In this document: piece by piece, positions 55,701 to 64,000 of the stretch
How positions within the stretch are numbered: the stretch's first letter is position 1
Layout of the letters: each line of letters begins with the position of its first letter
Position numbers and translations under genes: made by a program
Notes under the pieces: generated by a model
What the model saw: only the letters and a program-made list of their open reading frames with translations
Told to the model about the DNA's origin: nothing
The model's database searches: none
Source: Crambe crambe
Taxonomy: Eukaryota; Porifera; Demospongiae; Poecilosclerida; Crambeidae
Direction: 5' to 3'
NCBI GenBank assembly: GCA_963924555.1
Contig: OZ004589.1
Span: 4,278,001 to 4,342,000 of the forward strand
Length of the DNA stretch: 64,000 nt

Positions 55701-58700
55701 ATACAAAATTCAAAGAATCTCTTTGAAGCTGTCAAATTTTCCTACCCACCCCTACAAAAGAAGAGCATTTTGCAGAACTGGGTGTGTTGCGGTGCATGTC
55801 ATCCTTGCAATAACAGGCTTGTGTTCAACTTTTACTTTTTAAATTAGACCACCTTTGCTTAAATACATGGCTGGCTTCTTCAAACTCAATGCCATTAATT
55901 ATATATACATCTGGCATACTGCTCTTGATAAAAATGAACCTGGTGGGTATGAGCATAGATAGTATATTACCGCCCCGGGATTGGAAACGGTAGCATAGGC
56001 TAATTGAAAATTCCGCGGGCACTCCGTGTTATGGTTTGCGACCAAGAAACTTACCTAGTTACGTGGGTAGCAACGGGCTGCAGCGGTCCGCTAGGAGGCG
56101 TGTGGCTGCTCTTTCACAGGGAAACTGCAAGCGGCGGTTAGTATTTATAATTTGCATCCACAATTTCAATTATTCCTACTAGTATAAGTGAAAAAGCATT
56201 TCGTGAAATGAAAAAAAGATGTAGGGATGACCACTGCTCAAAAAAGTAAGGAAACAAGAAGGATGGAAATGGGATCAATCTTTGTTCTGTATATCCAGCC
56301 AACAATCCCTACATATACACACATTACTACACTATAATCTGAAGTTACCTGACGTATATGTAGGGATTGTTGGCTGGATATACAGAACAAAGATTGATCC
56401 CATTTCCATCCTTCTTGTTTCCTTACTTTTTTGAGCAGTGGTCATCCCTACATCTTTTTTTCATTTCACGAAATGCTTTTTCACTTACTTGTTCCTGGTC
56501 TTTTTTCCTCTCTTTTATGGTTTTAGCTATGATTAGAGTTCATTCTTCTATGTGTATGCAAGGACAGATGAAAGAAGTTCTCCAATAGCATACCAGCCCA
56601 ATCATTTATCGAGTCAAGGTGTTGTGTTGTTGAGCCATACTTGGAGGTCGAAGATGCTGAAATAGAGTCTACCGTGGTGAATCTAAATCCCCGAATCGAT
56701 ACAGTAGTCTATCATCAGCTAGAGCTAGCTAGCTAGCTAGAGACAGCTGAGTAATATTATGATTTCGAATAATTGGATATTCAAATACATGCGCATGCGT
56801 ATTATAGAAAAGATGGCTTCCTAATTGAATTAGTCGAGTGCTGTGCTCCATAGTGTCTTCTTTTTCATCGACTCTTTCGAGGATCAACGAGTAGAAAAGA
56901 TCGTAGTTCGTAGAATTTGGAGTGGATTTGTCCAGAAATCATAGCTGTAGCTTGAGTGGTTCGAGAGATATGGTTGTCTAAGAAGAATAATAAGAAGAAG
57001 AATAATAATAATAATAATAGAGAAGAAGAAGAATATAGCGATTTACCTGCTTGCCGTATTTCTGAAACGGTAAGCTCCCTGGTCCTGAAACTTGGTCTGC
57101 ATATTGTAGTAGGCTCTAGTAGGCTGGATAATCATTCACAGTAGCTTTTGTTAGGTCTAAGTGGGGGAACTGGAATTTCACTTTTGTATTAGTCTATAGG
57201 CGGCGCGCGCGGCCGTCCGAGTCATCCCTACATAGAGAGTGCTACTGCACTCTCTGATAATGGCTAAATTCCACACTTTAGCGATATAGAAAACTAGAAG
57301 AAAATTTGTCGGGGGAATGGTAGTCTTCATAACTTAGGTTTGTGCTTATTATCTAGTTTTGTGAGTAGAGTCATCCTTCTTTTATAGAATGAGTGGCATT
57401 AGATACATGTTACTGCATTAATGGTGAAAATATAAACCAATTACTTAGAGCACTCATGGGAGGAAGGAAACATCGGCTATGTACAAGAAAGTAATGGTCA
57501 TGTAACCTCCACTGCTGCACTCCATTCCAGATATCCTGGTCACTCCACAGTTCATGCCAGTATTAAATGATCAATAGTGTCAATATCATTTATAGATTGC
57601 AACATGACCCTAAAAATTGTTCCGGCATTGCAGCTCCTGTGTCTCTCTAGTAACTGTGCCGGATTGATTCCAGCAAAATTGTGTTGGTAACTCTGATGAC
57701 TGCATCTTGGCATTGAAGTTCATTGATAATTTTGATGGTATAATATTATATTACTAGCGAGTACCCGCAGAAACTCTGCGCATGCCTGCGTCCGCAAAAA
57801 CTCTACACACGGAATGTGTGTGTGTCCACTCACTGGCAGTGAGTGGCTACCAGTGACATATATGAAGGGTACAAGTTATGCATGTCAAGTAAAGGTCTAT
57901 TTGAGACTATTGCAAGGGCATTATCATGTCAGATTCCACTAATTGTAATGTGCAAACTTTAAGCGAGATTTAATTGTGCAAATATTTTGATTTTAACTTG
58001 TACGCTTGAGTTTATTCTCCCTTTTCACATGCATTAATCTGTAGTGAGCCTGACTTTATTAAGTACCACAACCTGCAATAGAGGGTTGCAAGTGTTTGCA
58101 TAAGGATTGATTTTCTCACGTGCAACACAGCTAGCTAGTTACTCAATCCATTTCTCAACTGGAGTAAATCCTTTTAGTGATCAATTCCAAGTTGTCCCAA
58201 ATTTCATTTTAACCAGTAAACAGTTCTTTAAGTGCAGAAGGATAATCAGTAAGAGGTAGCTAGTCCATTGTGACAGCAGTTGAGAGCTTCACTTGCAAAC
58301 CTCAAACTTGACAATGGGCCCAAGGTGCTGCTTGTTTCATTAGCACCTAGCCTATATGTCTTTGTTCTTCCCTGTTAGTTTTCTCCTAATACTCTCTCTC
58401 TCTCTCCCTTCTCTCCTTCACTCTGTACCTCTCTCTTTCTCTTGCTCTTTCATCTTCTGTCAAGTGTGTTCTTCGACTTCTCTCCCTCTCTCTCCCTTGC
58501 TCTTTCATCTTCAGTGAAATGTGCTCTCTGACTTCTTTGCCTCTCTCTCTCCCTTGATCTTCTAGTTTCTGAACTTCAACTCTGCCTCTCTCTCCCTGAA
58601 TTTCGCGCCATTGTATTTAAATCTGAGCATGCGCAGTCATGTCTAAGTATGCGCACATTCGTCGCAAGCTGACTTCCCATCTCTCATCTTGCTACTCTGT

Positions 58701-61148
58701 GGGAGTTGAATTTATCCCGCTTGTGGCTGAAACTCTAGGTGGCCTCGTTGAGGATGCTATCACCTGATGCCACCTCGTCCACCAAGCACCTTTTCGGGCA
58801 TGTCGCCATTGCTCTTCGGCATGGGAATGCAAGTTTATGGCTGCGACCCTGCCCCCTGAACTGGATGGTCTTTGTTTTACTGCTGTTGTGTTTTTGTTGT
58901 TTTATTTTATCTTTCTTTTGATTTTTGTTCACTTGTTTTTTGCTTGTCCCTTGTTTGTTTGTCTTTTGGTTTCATATCATCAGAATTCAATCGAAAAAAA
59001 ACAACAAAAAAACAACAGCATATCTGATCTGCAAAATTATTTTGTTTTTCTTTTGGTTTCTGTTCACTTGTTTTTTTGTTTGTCCCTCTTTTGGTCACAA
59101 TCATGATCATCAGAATTCAATCAAAAACAAAAAATAAAAAAAAACCCAGCATATCTGATCTGTTTTTGTTTTTTGTTTGTCCCTTATTTGTTTCTCTTTT
59201 GGTGTTATCTTATCAGAATTCAGTCAAAAACAAAAAACTATACCAAAAAAACAACAATAGCATATCTGATTTGCAATACCTTTAAGGGTGCAGGCACACT
59301 CCGCCCACGCATGGTTGCTAGGGAAAATTAACTTAAAAACTATTCATGATAGAAATTTCTAACTTGCGCCAAGGTATTAAGTATCAGAATAATACTACAT
59401 ACACAAAAAATGAAGGAGGACCCATCAAAATGACTGATGTTATGACCGATTTCATTCTCAAGGTAAATTGTGTTGCATCTCAATAACCACTTGGAATCAA
59501 TGGCTGATTTTTGATATACAGCTTCTTATACTTATTGCCATAAAAATTACATTTAGTTTTTGTCAATTCACATTCTACTTTTCAATTTATCCATATAGGA
59601 TCTTGTGTCTTGCACATTCTGTACTAGCTATAAACTAAACCAAAATGTAACTTTTTAGACCTTATCAAGTAGTTGCCATATTCAAAATATTGGCTCATTT
59701 CCATGCATAGTTCCTGAGTTGCAATGACTTGTTCATTATTCATGCTAGCATGGATTTTATATGTGCCAAAGCAGCAGCTGCTATTGTGTTTACTATCTGT
59801 TATTTTAGCGCGGTAGTGTTTGTGGTTAATTAGTGCTTGTACTAGCGCATGCCTTGGTTACTATGTGCCTGCACCCTTAAAAAAATCAAATATTGATAGC
59901 ATTGCCGTTGTAGTCATGCAGTAGTGGGTTGGCCGGCGAGGTCCGAGGACTCAGGTTCGAGCCCCAAATCAATTAGGTTTTTTTCTTTTTCTTTCTCAAT
60001 TATTAACTGTGATGCATACCTTGACATAATGTGACATAGTGCGTATGTACGCACTGACAAGCACATTATTATATAGATTAGCAACTCTGCATCAATTTTT
60101 GTGATCACTTACTTGTGCATGCAAATCTATCTGAGCCAGAAAGTAATTATTATATTGTGATAGTATAATTATTGTGTAGTAGCCTTCTCGACTGATGAAT
60201 AAGGAGAGGAAGAAGAGTCCATCACATCACTAGTAACATGCACTGTATGTATTGCACATTATCACTGTATGTTCTGTAATAATTATTAGATTTAAGCGCG
60301 CGCGGGTTGACTTCATAACACGGATTGCCCGTGGAATTGGTTCCGTTTCCAATCCCGGGGCGGTAATATACTATCTATGGTATGAGACATAACTTGGGTA
60401 TAACTACTTATCCTTTTTAACGTGGCAGTGGAAATGAAGTGAAGTCTGTACACTGGCCTTTTTCTTGCAAATATAAGACATAGCTCTCTTAGTATTTTAT
60501 TGCTTAGTAGTTAAATTTAACAAATCTAATATTTGCCTCAGCCATCCTACAAAAATGGTTACTAGGTGTTATGGATTCCGCACATGTGTAGATGTGAATT
60601 ATTCAATGACGATTTCAGAACTAATGAATCCACGTGTACGTACATAATTATTTTGTATTACAGGCGATTTTGGTTATGACATATTTTCCTTGATATAATA
60701 ATTGACGATATGTGTGAATTGACTCACAATGCTTTGTATATGAATTAATTTCAGACATGGGAGTCCAGCTGTTTCTGGACATTCTGCGCTCACTTAAACC
60801 GTCACACATCATCCGACTCCTTCCCAAAAAGAAGTACAGTATAGACACCTGCAAAGACCTCCCTCCACTAACTGAAACTCTCTTCATGACCACCCCTGGT
60901 CTTTTCACACCTGCTGACAAATTTTCATGCATCTCTTCTGACAGTAGCAACCAAGTAAAGTTTGAAGCAAAGGAACTCTCCTCCATCTTTGATGATGATT
61001 CTGTGAATAAATCTTTGATGATGGTGGACAAAGTGATAGAGGGAGAGGATGCTCAGACTAGAGCAGATCCAGAAGACGTTATGTATTTGTCCAGTGATAT
61101 TGAGATGTATGGATCGAGTGAGGATGAATTCAGTATATCTGAAGCAAG
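49789..61148 (+). CDS. NOL9: NOL9, polynucleotide 5'-hydroxyl kinase (Grc3 family), 3' end not found
   Basis: Ten in-phase exons: 49789-49825, 49931-50031, 51254-51415, 51686-51806, 53046-53176, 53447-53537, 53693-53774, 54880-55011, 55133-55281, 60755-61148. The Walker A loop is ILICGDSGTGKSTFGRFLIN, followed by YLECDPGQCEF, LTEPVFGLPYNHLRNP, LIINTCGWLCG and FLDILRSLKPSHIIRL, the order seen in animal NOL9 and yeast Grc3. With LAS1L the enzyme phosphorylates the ITS2 cleavage product in pre-rRNA processing. The preceding exons match the N-terminal beta domain only weakly. Exon 10 can end at GAAGCAAG/GTTAGC, or read on to a stop at 61221. The C-terminal roughly 200 residues expected of the family were not found before 64000: either they lie beyond the window or the gene is truncated. 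Intron 9 is 5.5 kb and transposon-filled. Confidence 0.85.
51184..51208 (+). repeat. Long poly-G tract
   Basis: An uninterrupted run of about 20 G in NOL9 intron 2, 47 bp before exon 3. Comparable runs occur near 29856 (G) and 31166 (C). Confidence 0.85.
51837..52120 (+). repeat. Minisatellite in NOL9 intron 4
   Basis: Five to six imperfect units of about 45-60 bp built from TCTAGAATGTTCTCTGTACT and AGTGGGGTCCAGATC. A late TCTAGAATGTTC-like phrase recurs at 52100 and 52888. Confidence 0.75.
52195..52447 (+). repeat. Duplicated segment of about 125-145 bp in NOL9 intron 4
   Basis: GAGAATGGCCTCTCTTT through TGACTTGCACTCTCCCT occurs twice (starting about 52196 and 52337). The copies differ by small indels. 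Confidence 0.75.
53222..53310. repeat. Long hairpin in NOL9 intron 5
   Basis: Arms of about 28-30 bp (GATTACACTTGAAACTCTTG plus TAATAATCA, and complement with one mismatch) are separated by about 25 nt containing AGGACAAACTAAAC. Confidence 0.75.
53866..54682 (+). mobile_element. ISL2EU-like fragment with SWIM finger (NOL9 intron 7)
   Basis: The ends AATAGAGCGTTTGCAGTGAC and the complement of TGACGTCAAGTGTAAACGCT are inverted repeats. Inside, a plus-strand frame from 53977 (LERYLQKLQLIGGIDPF, KTHKESPTLPPFTSADLVSY) is followed, after an apparent frame break or intron, by a SWIM motif CKCMAGLGEVCTHIAAILFH. This pairing is what I recall from the YqaJ-exonuclease ORF of ISL2EU-type elements; the exonuclease part is absent. 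The insertion falls wholly between NOL9 exons 7 and 8. Confidence 0.65.
55316..55402 (+). repeat. (CTTC)n microsatellite
   Basis: TTCC/CTTC tetranucleotide tract with a few interruptions, just 35 bp downstream of the NOL9 exon 9 donor. Confidence 0.85.
56186..56485. repeat. 300-bp foldback element with nearly perfect 135-bp arms
   Basis: Left arm from AAGTGAAAAAGCATTTCGTG to CAATCCCTACATATAC; right arm is its complement, ending in GCTTTTTCACTT. The loop is about 30 nt (ACACATTACTACAC...). Inner repeats GTAGGGATGACC/GGTCATCCCTAC are nested. A half copy, with substitutions, lies at about 61920-61995. Confidence 0.85.
58386..58570 (+). repeat. CT-rich imperfect satellite
   Basis: Three to four diverged units of the type CTCTCTCCCTTGCTCTTTCA followed by TCTTC.GT.AA.TGTGCTC. 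Confidence 0.7.
58915..59280 (+). repeat. Three tandem units of about 115 bp
   Basis: Each unit has TTTGTTTGTCCCT, CTTTTGGT, ATCATCAGAATTCA.TC (the third copy reads TTATCAGAATTCA), an A-rich stretch with AACAAAAAA, and AGCATATCTGATCTG or near variants. The strong T/A strand bias explains the open frames seen on both strands. Confidence 0.8.
59286..59876. mobile_element. 591-bp MITE inserted at TTAA
   Basis: Ends GGGTGCAGGCACA and complement are flanked by TTAA (59282-59285 and 59877-59880). TTAA duplications are typical of piggyBac and Kolobok. Non-coding. Confidence 0.78.
59905..59970 (+). other. tRNA-like (pol III box B) sequence, possible SINE head
   Basis: GGTTCGAGCCCC matches the box B consensus, preceded about 35 nt upstream by a weak box A-like stretch (TAGTGGGTTGG). 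A cloverleaf was not convincing, and a T-rich stretch follows. A decayed tRNA-derived SINE is one reading. Confidence 0.3.
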
Positions 61149-61693
61149 GTTAGCTGTATGTAGATTACTATTTACTGCAGCAGAGACTTCAGTAAGCCTA
61201 GGCCGGCAAAGAGAGCAATAAATAAGGAGCCAAAGACTGCAGTAAGCCTAGACAGCAACAAGCAAGGCTTACTGCAGTGTTAGGCTTGTAGGCTTACTGC
61301 AGTGTTATCTCTCCCTTGCTAGCCTGTTTATAACCTTTGAACTGTCAGTCGGTTGGTCTAGCACATTAATCATAATGTTACTGGTTCTATATCATACGTA
61401 TACATGTATAAGGCTATCTTTGCACTTACTTAGCCAAAACTTGTATTTCTTTGCCATTGGAGCTATTAATATTGCGAATAGCCAACAATTTCCACATATA
61501 TATCACACTTAGCTGGAAATATTGACTAAGACTTTAATTTGATGCCTTGGTGGTTTAATCATCAAAATAAAACCATCACAAGTTGCATGCTTTAATTAAG
61601 TTTGCGATATGTACGCATGTGCATATTGTGTGCCTATTTATTACACACCACTACATGCAGCTGCTATATGTCTCTGCAGAGAACAAGCAGCTT
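61149..61693. other. 3' flank or intron of NOL9 with short inverted repeats
   Basis: ACTGCAGTAAGCCTAG-type phrases (61187-61205, 61238-61252) face GGCTTACTGCAGTGTTA copies (61265-61305), forming small hairpins. No exon resembling the NOL9 C-terminus is seen. Confidence 0.5.
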
Positions 61694-61969
61694 TCAAGGG
61701 ATGTGTCCAACGATTGCAGCCGTCTTAAGAACAGCAATAGCATAAGGATCGCTACTGTTGTCGGTCTCTCTTCTACACTCCAATTCTTCCCCAAGAACTG
61801 GAGTCCATACGCTTTTGTAGATGTGATGGCCCCTCACAACTGGAGAACTTGAAAGTATCCATGCTAACAACGCACGTGCATTTTTTATTTTGTGTGCTTC
61901 CGGATAATATAATTTCTGTCTATATGTAGGGATTGTTAGTTGGATAGACAGAACAAAGATTGACCCCAT
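61694..61969 (-). pseudogene. HIRAN-like domain fragment
   Basis: The minus-strand frame includes VVRGHHIYKSVWTPVLGEEL, then ECRRETDNSSDPYAIAVLK, then IVGHIP and a stop. The G..Y...W.P..GEEL.CRRE.DN..D.YA.AV pattern with VGH(I/L)P resembles HIRAN domains, which bind DNA ends in helicase-type proteins; similar orphan modules are common in repetitive genes of sponges and cnidarians (recollection). It stops right after the domain and abuts a foldback fragment, so it looks like a remnant. Confidence 0.5.
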
Positions 61970-62501
61970 TTCCCTACCCTTGTTTGCCTACATTTTTAAA
62001 AAGCAGAAGTGTAAATCAGTGCAAATTCAGTCAACTTCCCCGTCCTCTGCATTTCATGCAAATATGCATAAATTTGCTCTATTCGGTCTAATCGCCACCG
62101 TGAAATATACGGAAAATTAATTATGCGATGACGTCATGCTGGAAGTTAAATGATCGGTTCCGGAAGTGTCACTGATGTGTCGTCTTTTTCTTTTGTGCCA
62201 TTCTTGTTTTTCTATATTTGAAGAAAGAGAAAACCACTTCAAGCTTCAGTTACTGTCTACATAACTCCTCAGTAAAATAATTATTGTGCCTTAAAGTACA
62301 TCTTAACCATTATGTTCATGTTTACATTTTTCAAGAAAGAAGCTTGGACACAGAAGGTCTTAATGTCATTTCACACCCTATTGCATGTAGAAGTTATATA
62401 CACAATTGCAGCATGTAGCATGCTCTATTCAACAAATGGCCCACCCTCCAATATAGCTAACTTATGAAACAACATCAAAATCAGTGTATGGAAGGCTATT
62501 A

Positions 62502-62883
62502 TCAGTCACTTTCTTGCTCCGAGTCACAAAAAACATGGCTTAGAATTTCATTGACTTCATCATCATCTTCAATGTCTTCTTCATCACTTGTTTCAACCAT
62601 TTCTTTTCTGTCGTCATTCATTTCTTCCAGTTCCATGTGATGAAGATCTTCATCTTCTGTTTCTGGTGATATGTGTTGGCACACCCAGTGCATTGGCAAC
62701 CAGGGCTATGGTTTTTTTGTGCATATGCATCTCAGTGTTGTGCAACCTGTTTTGCACTTGCAGCCTTTCAAGACATACTCAAGTCTTCTATTGGCCTTGG
62801 CAATGTTGCCATCGATATCCCACACCACATCAAGTTTTCCATTTTCCCTTTTCCATCCATACTCAACAAGTGTTGCATCATAA
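62502..62883 (-). pseudogene. Cys-rich CXC-like C-terminal fragment with frameshift
   Basis: Reading the minus strand: EYGWKRENGKLDVVWDIDGN, LEYVLKGCKCKTGCTTLRCI, then a one-base shift in a T-run (62712-62718), then a Cys-containing stretch, SPETEDEDLHHMELEEMNDD and a very acidic tail to a stop. The CKCKTGC..LRC.C spacing resembles tesmin/TSO1-type CXC motifs. The frame change may be mutation or a homopolymer sequencing error. Relation to the HIRAN fragment 530 bp downstream on the same strand is unknown. Confidence 0.5.
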
Positions 62884-64000
62884 TATTATGTGGACTGGGC
62901 AGTGAGCTAGAAATCTAGGTAATGAAGCTGCACAATCATAATAATAATAATATAGGTTTGCCTCAAGCTGCATATGTACATACCTGATAATTCAATCTCA
63001 TTCTCAGATCCTGTAGAAGCATATAAAGACTGTAGCACTTGTGGTCTGTCATTCAAAGGGATATCACCAATAACAACTAAGAAAATTAATTATTCATATT
63101 CTGCATTTAGTTTTATGTGTATTATTATTTACTATATTCTGCATTGAGTATACCTGAACTGCAAGGAGTTAATAATGGATGTGCATAGTCACTGCTAACC
63201 CGGAGATGACAGAGCTACTTAATGGAGGTGCGCTATATTGTGGATAATAAAGAGACTCTTAAATAAAAAAGTAGCTATATAGCTAACACCTCTGGCGGAA
63301 TTTTGCAGCTAATTTTCTCAATGTAGGAATGTGGGACAATTAATATCTATTGGTGTTTAGTACTGCAGCTATTTGCCTACTTATCTTACCTGCAAATGGC
63401 TCAAGGTTGAAGGAGTATGCCCTTCAGAACTGTTAGTAGCTATAAGTATCTTCTAGTTTGTGATAAAATCCCTAACTTGAACTGCATTTGCAGACTATTC
63501 AGTGCAGAAAGTTTTGCGATTTTGGTCCTTAGCAACTGAACGATTCGTGAGATTCATGACAATTTTAGTATACAGAAAAACATAAATTAAAAGGAGTGGG
63601 CTAGTGAAATTATGTTCCTATGGGCACTTCTGGTAGGTGGCGACTAGACTGTATTATTATACAGTTGATGTAATTATTTGGACTGATGGCCATTGAGCAT
63701 ACTGTCTTTGGTGTGAATATGGCTCCATTCTCGCATATGACAGCTTTATAGCCACTGGGTTGGGAGCATATGCACATTTGGTCGATCACTATGTCCATGA
63801 CCCTTGCATGTCTTCATTATAAAGGGTGAAATCCATGCCCCCAATTGAGTGATTTTATCGCAGCCGTTCTGCAATGGTAACAAGCATCGTAAAAAGCCCA
63901 ACCCTCACCTACAAAACTTTTATGTCCTCATGTAAGCCATAAACTGTGTGGGGGGTATTTCTCCACCAGTATTGATACCATTAAGAAGTAACATTCTATC
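62884..64000. other. No gene recognised to the window edge
   Basis: AT-rich sequence with short open frames only. A 62-codon minus-strand frame (63798-63610) shows no family resemblance. Upstream exons of the Cys-rich fragment, or further NOL9 exons, could lie beyond the edge. Confidence 0.45.

Larger units (their letters stand above)
55955..60378. mobile_element. 4.4-kb TIR element with near-9-bp target duplication (NOL9 intron 9)
   Basis: Left end ATAGATAGTATATTACCGCC (continuing CCGGGATTGGAAACGG, then TTCCGCGGGCACTCCGTGTT) matches the right end in reverse complement over about 80 bp. Flanks are GGTATGAGC (55946-55954) and GGTATGAGA (60379-60387), 8 of 9 matching, which fits a Mutator-like insertion. 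No transposase is recognised inside. The interior holds a foldback (56186-56485), AAT/AAG microsatellite (56980-57045), CT-rich satellite (58386-58570), tandem repeats (58915-59280) and a TTAA element (59286-59876). Confidence 0.75.

Noticed and set aside
58735..59290. Several overlapping Phe/Leu/Cys- or Lys/Asn-rich frames
   Set aside because: They arise from T-rich/A-rich tandem repeats; no conserved motif.
59905..59970. Functional tRNA gene
   Set aside because: Only box B is convincing; acceptor and anticodon stems could not be formed.

Overview
This window is eukaryotic nuclear DNA. Genes are split by many short introns, mostly 50-100 bp, with GT-AG ends. Spacers and larger introns are AT-rich and full of small inverted-repeat transposons and microsatellites. 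The gene set (a NIPBL/Scc2 cohesin loader, WDR18, NOL9, intronless mGluR-like receptors, and beta-helix/7TM proteins) suggests an early-branching animal, most likely a demosponge. The host is an inference from gene content and compact intron style; no species is claimed.

Layout. (1) 1-1490: no recognisable gene. (2) 1491-9553: an approximately 8-kb DNA transposon of Mutator/MULE type, bounded by imperfect inverted repeats. On the minus strand it carries a peptidase-C19 (USP-like) gene, a C48 (SENP/Ulp1-like) gene with all catalytic residues visible, and a SWIM-domain MULE transposase gene with three apparent frameshifts. A MULE carrying two different ubiquitin/SUMO-type proteases is the most unusual object here. 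(3) 10.7-21.0 kb: two tandem paralogues encoding about 1,260-residue proteins with an N-terminal parallel beta-helix ectodomain, a Cys-rich segment and a multi-pass C-terminal membrane domain. A 606-bp MULE-type MITE with a perfect 9-bp target duplication lies between them. (4) 22.0-41.3 kb: WDR18 (minus, 8 exons) and NIPBL/SCC2 (plus, 44 modelled exons) share a 196-bp divergent promoter interval. Their introns hold several repeat families. (5) 42.0-49.3 kb: two intronless class C GPCR genes (metabotropic-glutamate-receptor-like), nearly identical and divergently oriented. (6) 49.8-61.1 kb: NOL9 (polynucleotide 5'-kinase), with ten exons found. One intron holds an ISL2EU-like fragment; the 5.5-kb intron 9 holds a 4.4-kb inverted-repeat element with other repeats nested in it. 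The NOL9 C-terminal exons were not found. (7) 61.2-64.0 kb: remnants of HIRAN-like and Cys-rich CXC-like coding sequence on the minus strand.

How the genes relate. In other animals WDR18 and NOL9 both belong to the PELP1-TEX10-WDR18 / LAS1L-NOL9 (rixosome) machinery for ITS2 rRNA processing, so two parts of one assembly lie about 25 kb apart. NIPBL, between them, loads cohesin. The two protein-family pairs (beta-helix/7TM and mGluR-like) are lineage-specific surface receptors arising by local duplication.

All exon models were read by eye from splice signals, frame and remembered family similarity. For WDR18 and NIPBL the summed exon lengths are exact multiples of three, which supports those models.
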